From CBDUEF01 sp018063485 (GTDB taxonomy: Bacteria > Pseudomonadota > Alphaproteobacteria > Rhodobacterales > Rhodobacteraceae): a stretch of DNA of 64,000 nt. The translations under genes and the position numbers were made by a program. Within the stretch, counting starts at the first letter, position 1; each line of letters begins with the position of its first letter. The stretch spans positions 1-64,000 of the forward strand of contig JBAOID010000020.1 of NCBI GenBank assembly GCA_037045435.1. The letters are read 5' to 3'. Below the pieces are notes generated by a model. The model ran no database searches and was not told where the DNA came from. It worked only from the letters and a program-made list of their open reading frames with translations. Of the stretch, positions 10,446-20,213 are shown one piece after another.

Positions 10446-11489
10446 CTATTGGGCGCGCAAAAGCATCCCGAACAAATCGCGCGGGTCATCGGGGTCGGCG
10501 ATCATGTCAAGCTGAACGCAGAACCCGGTTTGCGCGAGTTTTGAGCGAACGTAGCGCAGGGCCGAGAAATCCTCGACCGCAAAGCCCACGGAATCAAAGA
10601 GCGTGATCTCGCGGGCATCCCGTCGCCCTGTGGCCTCACCGTTGATAACCTGCCAAAGTTCGGTCACCGGATGATCGGCGGCAAGTTGCTGGATTTCGCC
10701 CTCAATCCGGGTTTGTTCGGGGTATTCGACGAAGATCGACGAGCGCAGCAGAATATCCTTGTGCAACTCGGTCTTGCCGGGGCAATCGCCGCCCACTGCG
10801 TTGATATGAACGCCCGCGCCGACCATATTGTCCGTCAGGATCGTCGCATATTGCTTGTCTGCCGTGACAGTGGTGATGATTTGTGCGCCCAACAGCGCCT
10901 CTTCAGGCGTTGCGCAGGCCACCACTTTCACCCCTCGCCCGGCCAGATTGCGGGCGCATTTGGCAGTGGCCGCAGGATCAATATCGTAAAGTCGCACCTC
11001 AGTAAGCCCGCAGATCGCCTTGAACCCAAGCGCCTGAAATTCGGCCTGCGCGCCGTTGCCGATCAGGGCCATGGTGGTGGCTCCCTTCGGGGCCAGCCAC
11101 TTGGCAGCCATCGCCGAAGTCGCCGCCGTGCGCAGGGCTGTAAGAATAGTCATTTCAGAAAGCAGCACCGGATATCCCGTGGCCACATCCGCCAAAAGTC
11201 CAAAAGCCGTAACGGTTTGCAAGCCTTGCTTCATGTTGCTTGGATGGCCGTTCACATATTTGAATCCATAGGTTTCGCCATCAGACGTGGGCATCAACTC
11301 GATCACACCCACATCGGAATGGCTGGCTACGCGCGGGGTTTTGTCAAACAGCGGCCAGCGCTTGAAATCGGCCTCGATCTCGGCGGCAAGGTCTGCCAGC
11401 ACGCGCTCAACTCCCAGATGCAGCACCAGCTTCATCATGTTTTCTACGGAAACGAAGGGCACATAAGCCTGTTTTGAAGGGGTGTTCAT
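10446..11489 (-). CDS. ocd: Ornithine cyclodeaminase
   Basis: NAD-dependent enzyme converting L-ornithine to L-proline and ammonia. The 347 residues show the mu-crystallin/OCD fold: a lysine-containing GFKYVNGHPSN substrate segment, LTALRTAATSAMAAK, and a Rossmann motif in ALIGNGAQAEFQALGF. GGDCPGKTELHKDIL is typical of true ornithine cyclodeaminases. It begins 6 bp after the arginase stop on the same strand, so arginine to ornithine to proline forms a two-gene pathway. The ribosome site is weak (GAGC), consistent with translational coupling to arginase. Confidence 0.92.
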   Translation of the reverse strand: MNTPSKQAYVPFVSVENMMKLVLHLGVERVLADLAAEIEADFKRWPLFDKTPRVASHSDVGVIELMPTSDGETYGFKYVNGHPSNMKQGLQTVTAFGLLADVATGYPVLLSEMTILTALRTAATSAMAAKWLAPKGATTMALIGNGAQAEFQALGFKAICGLTEVRLYDIDPAATAKCARNLAGRGVKVVACATPEEALLGAQIITTVTADKQYATILTDNMVGAGVHINAVGGDCPGKTELHKDILLRSSIFVEYPEQTRIEGEIQQLAADHPVTELWQVINGEATGRRDAREITLFDSVGFAVEDFSALRYVRSKLAQTGFCVQLDMIADPDDPRDLFGMLLRAQ

Positions 11490-11495
11490 GGTGGT

Positions 11496-12420
11496 TCAAT
11501 AGCTCCGTGTCGGGCGGTCAAAAACTTTGCGGCCCATCAGGGAGCCGACCAGTTCCACCATCAGTTTTGCGGTGCGCCCGCGTTCATCCAGGAATGGGTT
11601 CAACTCGACCAGATCCAGTGAGGTGACCAGTTTGCTTTCATGCAAAAGCTCCATCACCAGATGGGCCTCGCGAAAGGTGATACCGCCGGGAACCGTGGTG
11701 CCAACAGCGGGGGCGATTGAGGGGTCAAGAAAATCGACATCAAGACTGACATGCAACATCCCGCCCGCGCTTCGAACCTGATCGAGGAACTCGCGCAAGG
11801 GGGCAACGATGCCGCGCTCATCAAGCACCCGCATGTCGTTGATCGCGAGATCATGTTTGAGCAGTGAGGCGTGCTCGGCCGGATCAACCGAGCGGATGCC
11901 GTAAAGGCAGATGCGCTCGGCGGGGATCGGGGCCGGGAAGGGGGGGAAGGGCTCGAACCCCTCACGCCCGGCGATATAGGCCACCGGAGTGCCGTGCAGA
12001 TTGCCGGAGGTGGTGGTCAGCGGCGTATGGAAATCAGAATGGGCATCGAGCCAGAGCAGGAACAAGAGGTCGCCCTGAACGTGCCGCAAAGGCCGCGGCC
12101 CCGGAAACCGACCCCATCGCAAGGCTATGATCGCCGCCCAGAATGATCGGCAGGCCGCCATCCGACAGCGCATCATCCACCTTGTCAGCCAACACCTCGG
12201 TCCAACCCAGAACCGCAGGTAGTTGATCCACGGCTGGATTGGCGCAGCTCACGTCTTGCAATTGGGGCAGCGCCATATCGCCCCAATCCTCCACCCCATG
12301 CCCCAGATCGCGGATGCTGGCGGCAATTCCGGCCACCCGATAGGCGGTTGGCCCCATCACGCATCCGGCGCGGCGTTGGCCTTCATCAATCGGCGCGCCG
12401 ATCAGGATTGTTTTGGACAT
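11496..12420 (-). CDS. Arginase (one apparent frameshift)
   Basis: Binuclear manganese enzyme that cleaves arginine to ornithine and urea. The start at 12420 follows an AAAGGAG ribosome site (MSKTILIGAPIDEGQRRAGC). Metal-binding motifs are GGDHSLAMG, WLDAHSDFHTP and HVSLDVDFLDPSIAPAVG, in the order expected, and the C-terminus has LDLVELNPFLDERGRTA. An extra base in the 12062-12065 region splits the protein between the first two motifs; without it the length is about 307 residues, normal for the family. It is followed at once by ornithine cyclodeaminase and diverges from an Lrp-type regulator. Confidence 0.92.
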
Positions 12421-12524
12421 GGATGATCTCCTTTGGCACAGTCTCATTGCAGCTTGTGGAAGATCATAGCGGCATTTATGACATTATGCGTAATCCGTTT
12501 TCCAAAACGTCAGGATGAATGATC

Positions 12525-12959
12525 ATGTTGGACGAAGTTGACCAGCGCCTGATTGCCGAGTTGCGCCGCGATGGCCGGGCGGCGCTGTCCGATCTGGCTG
12601 ATCGGTTGGGTCTCAGCCGTGCCACAGTGCGCACAAGGATGGAGCGATTGACCCTGCGCGGCGATATCGCGGGCTTTACGGTTCTGACGCGGGCGGATGT
12701 GTCGGATGCCCCGGTGCGCGGCTTGATGATGATCGGGATCGAGGGCAGGGGCGGCGAAAAGGTGATGGCACGGCTGGCGGGCCTGCCTGCGGTGATGGCG
12801 GTGCATTCGACCATTGGCAAATGGGATCTGATTGCGGAACTGTCGGCGCAAACGCTTGTTGAACTGGATGAGGTGATTCTGCGCATCCGCAATATCGACG
12901 GGGTGACCACGTCGGAGACCAATCTCTTGCTGTCAACACGCAGGGCAGGGCGGCGTTAA
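12525..12959 (+). CDS. Lrp/AsnC-family transcriptional regulator
   Basis: A 144-residue regulator with an N-terminal winged helix-turn-helix (LDEVDQRLIAELRRDGRAAL, then LADRLGLSRATVRTRMERL) and a C-terminal RAM ligand-sensing domain (about residues 65-135). I chose ATG 12525 because the AGGA at 12512 then has a 9-base spacing; the in-frame ATG at 12519 is too close. It is transcribed divergently from the arginase-ornithine cyclodeaminase pair across 104 bp. Lrp-family proteins next to arginine catabolic genes commonly control them, so it is probably an arginine- or ornithine-responsive activator of that pair. Confidence 0.9.
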   Translation: MLDEVDQRLIAELRRDGRAALSDLADRLGLSRATVRTRMERLTLRGDIAGFTVLTRADVSDAPVRGLMMIGIEGRGGEKVMARLAGLPAVMAVHSTIGKWDLIAELSAQTLVELDEVILRIRNIDGVTTSETNLLLSTRRAGRR

Positions 12960-13732
12960 CTGCCGCGAAACTTGGCCGCGCGTTTTTCCAGAAAGGCTGC
13001 AACGCCTTCGCGGAAATCCTGCGAGGCGCCGCATTCGCCTTGCAAACGCGCCTCCAGGGCCAATTGCGCAGACAAATCATTGTCAAAACTGGCCCGCATC
13101 GCGGTTTTTACGCCGCGATAGGCGCGAGTTGGCCCCGATGCCAAGGCTTTGGCCCGCGTCTGCCAATGCGTTTCAAACTCGGCATCGGCGACACATTCGT
13201 AAATCATGCCCCATTCTGCCGCTTGTCGGGCCGAAACCTTGTCGGCGAACAGCACCGCCCCCATTGCGCGCGCCATGCCGATCTGTCGCGGCAACCAATA
13301 GCTGCCGCCTGCATCGGGAACCAACCCGATCCGGGTGAAAGCCTGAATGAAGCTGGCCAATTCCGTGGCAATCACCACATCAGCGGCCAGCGCGAGGTTC
13401 GCCCCGGCCCCCGCCGCCGCACCGTTCACCGCCGCAATCGTCGGAATCGGGCTTTCGGTGATGGCGGTCAAAAGCGGCACATATTCCTCGTTCAGCGTGG
13501 CCTCCAGATCGAGTTTCGCCAACGGCCCCGCATCCATCAGATCCTGGCCCGAACAAAACGCGCGGCCATGCCCGGTGATGACCAGCACCCGCGCCTCGGC
13601 CGTGGCCCGCAGCACCGCCGTCAGCATCTCGGCGCGCAGGCGGCTCGAAAGCGCGTTCATCACCTCGGGCCGGTTCAGGCCGATCAGCGCCACGCCCTCG
13701 GTCATCTGATATGTGATCGTGTCGAAATCCAT
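12956..13732 (-). CDS. Enoyl-CoA hydratase/isomerase family protein, PaaG-like
   Basis: Crotonase-fold protein. GRAFCSGQDL and NGAAAGAGANLALAADVVIA form the oxyanion hole. FTRIGLVPDAGGSYWLPRQIG, with its Asp, and AEWGMIYECV match the PaaG branch (ring 1,2-epoxyphenylacetyl-CoA isomerase). I chose ATG 13732 because it follows GGGGGCGGCG; an upstream ATG at 13756 would add eight residues. No other phenylacetate genes are nearby, so the natural substrate is uncertain. It ends 4 bp inside the opposing Lrp gene. Confidence 0.85.
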   Translation of the reverse strand: MDFDTITYQMTEGVALIGLNRPEVMNALSSRLRAEMLTAVLRATAEARVLVITGHGRAFCSGQDLMDAGPLAKLDLEATLNEEYVPLLTAITESPIPTIAAVNGAAAGAGANLALAADVVIATELASFIQAFTRIGLVPDAGGSYWLPRQIGMARAMGAVLFADKVSARQAAEWGMIYECVADAEFETHWQTRAKALASGPTRAYRGVKTAMRASFDNDLSAQLALEARLQGECGASQDFREGVAAFLEKRAAKFRGS

Positions 13733-13795
13733 CGCCGCCCCCTGTATTTTGCCCATCTTAGCGCGGGTGGGGCAGGGCGAAAGCGCGACCTTGCG

Positions 13796-14239
13796 TTACT
13801 TCTCGATCAGTTCGGCCAGCCGCGCCTGATCCGCCTTGCTCAATGGTGTTGCTGGTTCGGGTGTCTTGCGGCGCAGGGTGGTAAAAGCAATCGCACCGCC
13901 CAAAAGCAGCATCGCAGGCCCCGCCAGCCACAGGATCAGCCCCGACCCATTGCTGCGCGGTTTGAACAGCACGAACTCGCCGTAGCGGTTCACGATGTAA
14001 TCCACCACCTGCTCATCACTGTCGCCAGCAACCAGCCGTTCGCGCACCGCCAGCCGCAAATCGCGGCTGATCGGGGCGCCGGAATCGTCGATATTCTCGC
14101 CCTGACAGACCGGACAGCGCAAATCGCGGCTGATCACCCGCGCCCGCGCTTCAAGCGCCGGGTCTGACAGCATCTCATCGGGCTGCACCGCAAGGGCAGG
14201 GGTGGCAATCAACAGCAGGGCAAACAGAACGGCGCGCAT
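13796..14239 (-). CDS. ccmH: Cytochrome c maturation protein CcmH
   Basis: Membrane-anchored thiol-disulfide component of the System I haem lyase that keeps apocytochrome c reduced for haem attachment. It has an N-terminal signal/anchor (MRAVLFALLLIATPALA), the redox motif RCPVCQ in the periplasmic domain, and a C-terminal membrane helix (GLILWLAGPAMLLLGGAIAF). ATG 14239 lies 4 bp after the ccmF stop, giving tight coupling. At 147 residues it is the short CcmH type, without a fused CcmI domain. Confidence 0.93.
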   Translation of the reverse strand: MRAVLFALLLIATPALAVQPDEMLSDPALEARARVISRDLRCPVCQGENIDDSGAPISRDLRLAVRERLVAGDSDEQVVDYIVNRYGEFVLFKPRSNGSGLILWLAGPAMLLLGGAIAFTTLRRKTPEPATPLSKADQARLAELIEK

Positions 14240-14243
14240 CGCG

Positions 14244-16220
14244 CTATTCCGCCGGGGCGACATTGGCCGCCACTGGTTTGCGCGCACCCGCCGCAATGCG
14301 GTAGCGGCGATCCGAAAGGCTGAGCAAGCCGCCCAATGCCATCAGCATCGCCCCGCCCCAGATCCAATCGGCAAAGGGTTTGATATAGCCGCGCACGGCG
14401 AAACCGCCGCCATCTTGCGGATCTCCGATCACCAGATAGAGGTCGCGAAACAGGCCCTGATCAATCGCAGCTTCGGTCGTTGGCATCCCCGCCACCGGAT
14501 AAAACCGCTTTTCGGGATGCAGCGTGGTCAGCACCACCCCGCCTTTGGACACCACCATTTCCGCAACGGAAGTGCGGTAATTCGGGCCTTCGCCCTCGGA
14601 AACCGAAGCAAGCTTGATCTCATATTGGCCAAGCTGATAGCTTTCGCCAACCCTGACCACCCGAATATCTTCGGTCACCCAAGCCGTCATTGCGGCCACG
14701 GCAAACACCGTGACGCCAAGACCGGAATGGGCCACGGCCTTGCCCCAATCGGCGCGCGGCAAGCGTGCAAGCCGACCGATCCGCGCCGAAATCTCGCCGC
14801 GCCCAGAGCGTTGCCACAGATCAACACCTGCGCCCAGCACCACCCACAGCCCCAAAGCCGCGCCGACAGGCCCAATCGCCGAACGCCCGCTTTGCAGCGC
14901 AAAGACCAACGCCAACAAGGCCACCGCCAACATCGCCACCGGAGCCAAGCGCCGCGCGACTCGCCCGGCCTCGGCCCGCTTCCATGGCAACATCGCCCCA
15001 AAGGGTAACAGCAACGCCAAACCCACCATGAACGGCGTGAAGGCCGCGTTGAAAAACGGCTCGCCCACGCTCAGCTTTCGGTTCCACAGCAGTTCGGCCA
15101 CCAGGGGCCAGATGGTGCCGACAAACACCACCAGCGCCGCAACCGCCAGCAGCAGGTTGTTGACCACCAACGCGGTTTCCCGGCTGACCATGCCAAACAC
15201 GCCCCGCGCCTCCAGCGCTCCCGCCCGCAGCGCAAACAGCATCAATGCGCCGCCCATGAACACGGCCAAAATCATCAGGATGAACACGCCGCGCTCGGGA
15301 TCATTGGCAAAGGCATGCACCGAGGTGATCACGCCCGAGCGCACGATAAAGGTGCCGATCAGCGAAAAGCCAAAGGCCAGAATCGCCAGCAGGATCGTCC
15401 ACGCCTTCAGGCTTTCGCGCTTTTCCACAACGATCGCCGAATGCAGCAAGGCGGTGGCCAGCAGCCAGGGCATGAAGGAGGCGTTCTCAACCGGATCCCA
15501 GAACCAGAACCCGCCCCAGCCCAATTCGTAATAGGCCCACCACGATCCCAAGGCGATGCCGATGGTCAGGAAAATCCACGCAGCCAGCGTCCAGGGCCGC
15601 ACCCAGCGCGCCCAGGCAGCATCAATCCGCCCTTCCAACAGGGCCGCGACGGCAAAGGAAAAGCTCATCGAAAGGCCAACATAGCCCAGGTAAAGGAAGG
15701 GGGGATGAAAGGCCAAACCGGGGTCTTGCAGCAAGGGGTTCAGATCATTGCCATTCATCGGCGGCACTTCGAGGCGCAAAAAAGGGTTCGAGGTGAACAG
15801 CATGAAGGCCAGAAAGGCCACACCAATCGCGCCCTGCACCGACAAGACCCGTGCTTTCAGTGAGGGGGGCAGATTGTCCCCAAACCATACCGCACAAGCG
15901 CCAAAGCCCGACAGCGCCAGCACCCACAAGAGCAGCGATCCTTCATGGTTGCCCCAAACCCCGGCAAACTTGTAAAGCACCGGCTTGTCGGTATGCGAAT
16001 TCAGCACCACCAGACGCAGGGAAAAGTCTGAAACCACAAAGGCATAGGTCAAGGCGGCAAAGGAAAACCCGATCAGCAGGAATTGCACAATCGCCGCCGG
16101 GTCGGCCAGCGCCATTAGCCGGGCATCCCGCCTTTGCGCGCCGATCATCGGGATGATCATCTGCACCAGCGCAACGGCAAAGGCCAATACAAGCGCAAAA
16201 TGTCCAAGCTCGACAATCAT
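14244..16220 (-). CDS. ccmF: Cytochrome c haem lyase subunit CcmF
   Basis: Large integral membrane protein (658 residues, about 15 hydrophobic segments) that receives haem from CcmE and joins it to apocytochrome c together with CcmH. The tryptophan-rich WWD signature is visible as WGGFWFWDPVENASFMPWL near residue 236, and conserved histidines are in GVWGNHEGSLLLWVL and PPFLYLGYVG surroundings. ccmE, often directly upstream in relatives, is not in this window; the next gene upstream is ilvN. ccmF-ccmH form a two-gene unit. Confidence 0.95.
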   Translation of the reverse strand: MIVELGHFALVLAFAVALVQMIIPMIGAQRRDARLMALADPAAIVQFLLIGFSFAALTYAFVVSDFSLRLVVLNSHTDKPVLYKFAGVWGNHEGSLLLWVLALSGFGACAVWFGDNLPPSLKARVLSVQGAIGVAFLAFMLFTSNPFLRLEVPPMNGNDLNPLLQDPGLAFHPPFLYLGYVGLSMSFSFAVAALLEGRIDAAWARWVRPWTLAAWIFLTIGIALGSWWAYYELGWGGFWFWDPVENASFMPWLLATALLHSAIVVEKRESLKAWTILLAILAFGFSLIGTFIVRSGVITSVHAFANDPERGVFILMILAVFMGGALMLFALRAGALEARGVFGMVSRETALVVNNLLLAVAALVVFVGTIWPLVAELLWNRKLSVGEPFFNAAFTPFMVGLALLLPFGAMLPWKRAEAGRVARRLAPVAMLAVALLALVFALQSGRSAIGPVGAALGLWVVLGAGVDLWQRSGRGEISARIGRLARLPRADWGKAVAHSGLGVTVFAVAAMTAWVTEDIRVVRVGESYQLGQYEIKLASVSEGEGPNYRTSVAEMVVSKGGVVLTTLHPEKRFYPVAGMPTTEAAIDQGLFRDLYLVIGDPQDGGGFAVRGYIKPFADWIWGGAMLMALGGLLSLSDRRYRIAAGARKPVAANVAPAE

Positions 16221-16313
16221 CGGCGTCTCCTGTTTTCGCCCCGCACTCTAGGCCAGAAGCGCGCCGTTTCCAATGGCCTACGCGGGATTGTCGCGCAAAG
16301 GTGTTCCGGCCGC

Positions 16314-16874
16314 TCAGGCCCCGCGCGACAGCGCCGCCACTCCAGTGCGCGCCAGATCGCGCAGGCCCAGCGGGCGCATCAGATCGGCAAAGGCGTCGAT
16401 CTTTTCGGGCGTGCCGGTCATCTCGAAGACGAAACTCTCCAGCGTGCTGTCGACGACATTGGCACGGAAAATCTCGGCCAGGCGCAGGGCTTCAATCCGC
16501 GACTCGCCACGACCTGACACTTTGAACAATGCAAGCTCGCGCTGCACTGACGGGCCTTCGACCGTCAGATCATGCACCGCATGAACCGGCACCATGCGGG
16601 CCAGTTGCGCCTTGATCTGCTCGATCACCTGCGGCGTGCCCGAGGTGACAACCGTGATCCGGCTCAGATGTGCCGCGTGATCGGTTTCGGCCACCGTCAG
16701 GCTTTCGATATTGTAGCCGCGCCCCGAAAACAGGCCAATCACCCGCGCCAGAACCCCGCTTTCGTTGGCGACCACGACAGCCAGCGTATGCGTCTCGATC
16801 ACCTGTGCATTGGGATCGCGCAGATCATAAGCCGAATGGCTGGTCGCACCCTTTTTGATATTCAAAGCTGACAT
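16314..16874 (-). CDS. ilvN: Acetolactate synthase small (regulatory) subunit
   Basis: Regulatory subunit of acetohydroxyacid synthase: binds valine for feedback inhibition and activates the large subunit. The N-terminal ACT domain is clear (HTLAVVVANESGVLARVIGLF, then SRITVVTSGTPQVIEQI), followed by a second ACT-like domain with EIFRANVVDSTLESFVFEMTG. Length 186 residues is typical of the ilvH/ilvN type. It lies 36 bp downstream of the large-subunit gene on the same strand and shares its attenuated promoter. Confidence 0.95.
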   Translation of the reverse strand: MSALNIKKGATSHSAYDLRDPNAQVIETHTLAVVVANESGVLARVIGLFSGRGYNIESLTVAETDHAAHLSRITVVTSGTPQVIEQIKAQLARMVPVHAVHDLTVEGPSVQRELALFKVSGRGESRIEALRLAEIFRANVVDSTLESFVFEMTGTPEKIDAFADLMRPLGLRDLARTGVAALSRGA

Positions 16875-16910
16875 GTTTCGCCCACTTTCATATGTATATA
16901 CATTACAGGC

Positions 16911-18665
<1,755 letters not shown>

Positions 18666-18708
18666 CGGTCTATCCTTGGCTACCGTTCGTTTGGTCTTGA
18701 GTGTCAAC

Positions 18709-18736
18709 AAAAAGCCCCCGAAGGGCTTTCGGGGGC
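18709..18736 (-). terminator. Attenuator terminator of the ilvIH leader
   Basis: Read on the minus strand: a perfect 9-bp stem GCCCCCGAA / TTCGGGGGC with loop AGCCC, followed by TTTTTG. It lies between the leader peptide (18762-18806) and the ilvI start (18665). A terminator inside the leader of a biosynthetic operon, behind a leader peptide rich in branched-chain codons, is the layout of transcription attenuation. Confidence 0.85.
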
Positions 18737-18776
18737 GCATGGGCAACCTGATGGTCAACCGTTACCGGCCCATGCG
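18736..18776 (-). promoter_or_regulatory. ilv leader alternative hairpin (pause or antiterminator structure)
   Basis: Nine-base arms CGCATGGGC and GCCCATGCG (18768-18776 and 18736-18744 on the plus strand) pair perfectly. The first arm overlaps the end of the leader peptide gene; the second abuts the terminator stem and shares its first base. Ribosome position on the leader could therefore decide between this hairpin and others. The exact antiterminator pairing is inferred, not proven. Confidence 0.6.
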
Positions 18777-18806
18777 CGTCTTTCGGACTACTGGAATAAG
18801 GGACAT
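18762..18806 (-). CDS. ilvL: ilvIH leader peptide (14 residues)
   Basis: A 14-codon frame, MSLIPVVRKTRMGR, preceded by AAGGAG and GGAG sites. It contains consecutive control codons for leucine, isoleucine and, after proline, two valines, which are the end products of the operon. It sits 19 bases inside the predicted transcript and upstream of the terminator at 18709-18736. When charged Leu, Ile or Val tRNA is scarce a ribosome would stall here and favour read-through into ilvI. The mechanism is known for ilv operons; its use here is inferred from the layout. Confidence 0.8.
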   Translation of the reverse strand: MSLIPVVRKTRMGR

Positions 18807-18831
18807 TCTCCGCTCCTTCAGGCTTGAGCGG

Positions 18832-18860
18832 ACATTATGGCGGGCCTTAAATGGCGTCAA
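18832..18860 (-). promoter_or_regulatory. Sigma-70-type promoter of the ilvIH operon
   Basis: On the minus strand TTGACG (18855-18860) and TAATGT (18832-18837) are separated by exactly 17 bases. The expected transcription start near 18825 leaves about 19 bases before the leader peptide ATG at 18806, as usual for attenuated operons. Confidence 0.7.
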
Positions 18861-18975
18861 CAGCAAAAAGACAGCAAAAGTGTCGCATGGGGCCTCAATT
18901 TTGAATATTTATTCCAATTGCTGCGCTGCTATCGTAATTTATGCAAAACTGCCGCCCGTTCCTGCCAGCACCCGC

Positions 18976-19884
18976 TCAAATGAGCGCCATAAACACCGCA
19001 TAGGCCAGCAACAGCGCCACCCCGGCCTTGCGCGGCAACCCACCCCAGGCCACGGCCATCGCGGTCAGGGCAATCGCCGAGCCCGCCACCCAGAACATAT
19101 CGACATGGGCGAAACGCGGATCGGCAGGGATGGGGGAAATCACCGCTGTGATGCCCAGAATCCCGAGAATGTTGAAGATGTTCGAACCTACAATATTGCC
19201 CACAGCAATCTCGGTCTGCTTGCGCAGGGCTGCAATCACCGAGGTTGCCAATTCCGGCAGCGAGGTTCCCACGGCCACAATGGTCAATCCGATCACCGCT
19301 TCGGAAATCCCGAAAGATCGCGCGATTTCGGTCGCACTTTCCACCAGCAACCGTGCGCCGAACACCATCACGATCAGGCCGCCAATCGTCATCGCCCAAG
19401 CCATCGGAGGGGCCATCCGCGGGGCAGTGTCATCCATTTGATCGGCTTTCCCGGTCAGAAAGGCAGTGGCCAGAAAAGCGCCCAACCCAATCAGCAAGAG
19501 CACCCCATTCGCGCGCCCGATCCAGCCGTCCAGCAGCATCAGCCAAATGAGTGCGGTTGCTCCAAGCATGAACGCCAAATCGCGCCATATCTTTCTGACG
19601 GGGATCATCAACGGCGCAATCAGCGCTGAAATACCCAGGATCAACAAAGCGTTGGCGATGTTGGACCCCAACACATTGCCAATGGCTATCCCCGGTTGAT
19701 CTGCAAGGGCCGCCTGCACCGAAACCAGCAATTCGGGGGCAGAAGTGCCAAATCCCACGATCGTCAAACCGATCAACATGGGCGACAGCCTGAAATGCCG
19801 CGCTATTGCCGATGCCCCGCGAACCAGAAACTCTCCGCCCAGTGTCAACGCAATCAGGCCGGCAACAAATATCAGATAAGTCAT
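18976..19884 (-). CDS. Calcium/sodium exchanger, CaCA family (YrbG-like)
   Basis: Inner-membrane cation exchanger of 302 residues with ten hydrophobic segments arranged as two inverted halves. Each half has the alpha-repeat signature: GFGTSAPELLVSVQAAL with GNVLGSNIANALLILG in the first, and AVGTSLPELATSVIAAL with GNIVGSNIFNILGILG in the second. The acidic residue in each PEL motif is the cation ligand. It stands alone: the ilv operon lies beyond its 3' end on the same strand, and the TRAP gene upstream is divergent. Confidence 0.92.
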   Translation of the reverse strand: MTYLIFVAGLIALTLGGEFLVRGASAIARHFRLSPMLIGLTIVGFGTSAPELLVSVQAALADQPGIAIGNVLGSNIANALLILGISALIAPLMIPVRKIWRDLAFMLGATALIWLMLLDGWIGRANGVLLLIGLGAFLATAFLTGKADQMDDTAPRMAPPMAWAMTIGGLIVMVFGARLLVESATEIARSFGISEAVIGLTIVAVGTSLPELATSVIAALRKQTEIAVGNIVGSNIFNILGILGITAVISPIPADPRFAHVDMFWVAGSAIALTAMAVAWGGLPRKAGVALLLAYAVFMALI

Positions 19885-20213
19885 GAAGATCCTTCAAGTC
19901 CCTGTTTCCCCATCTGTCATGGGGTGTGGACGCAATGTTGGATTTTATTCTGCACATGCAAGGGCAGGCAGCTCTGTTTTATCAAAATCAGCTTCAAACC
20001 CGGCCAGATTTTTGCTGTCGATGAAGCATTTGCAGCAGTTGACGCGCAATCATAACAAAATGGCTGGAATAACCAGAACCCCGCCGAGCGAGGAAAAACC
20101 AGTTCTCAACCGCCTTTTCGGCGGTTAGAGTTGCGCATTGCAAAATGGCTTTGCCGATCCGCAAGCTGTTACAACAAGCTGTTACAACAAGCTGTTACAC
20201 AAGGGAGAACCAT
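19885..20213. other. 329-bp intergenic region with one hairpin and a triple 13-bp repeat
   Basis: No convincing gene. It separates the divergent exchanger and takP-like genes and must hold both promoters. A perfect hairpin AACCGCC-TTTTC-GGCGGTT lies at 20108-20126 without a T tract, so it is more likely an operator or RNA structure than a terminator. The tandem repeat at 20163-20200 is listed separately. Confidence 0.6.
20163..20200 (+). repeat. Three tandem copies of a 13-bp unit just before takP
   Basis: AAGCTGTTACAAC occurs at 20163-20175 and 20176-20188 exactly, and a third copy at 20189-20200 lacks one A. The array ends directly before the AAGGGAG ribosome site. It could be an iterated regulator site in the leader, or a slippage-prone spacer that alters leader structure. 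Confidence 0.85.

Noticed and set aside
20163..20200. Short CRISPR-like array
   Set aside because: The units are contiguous with no spacers, only three copies exist, and no cas genes are present.
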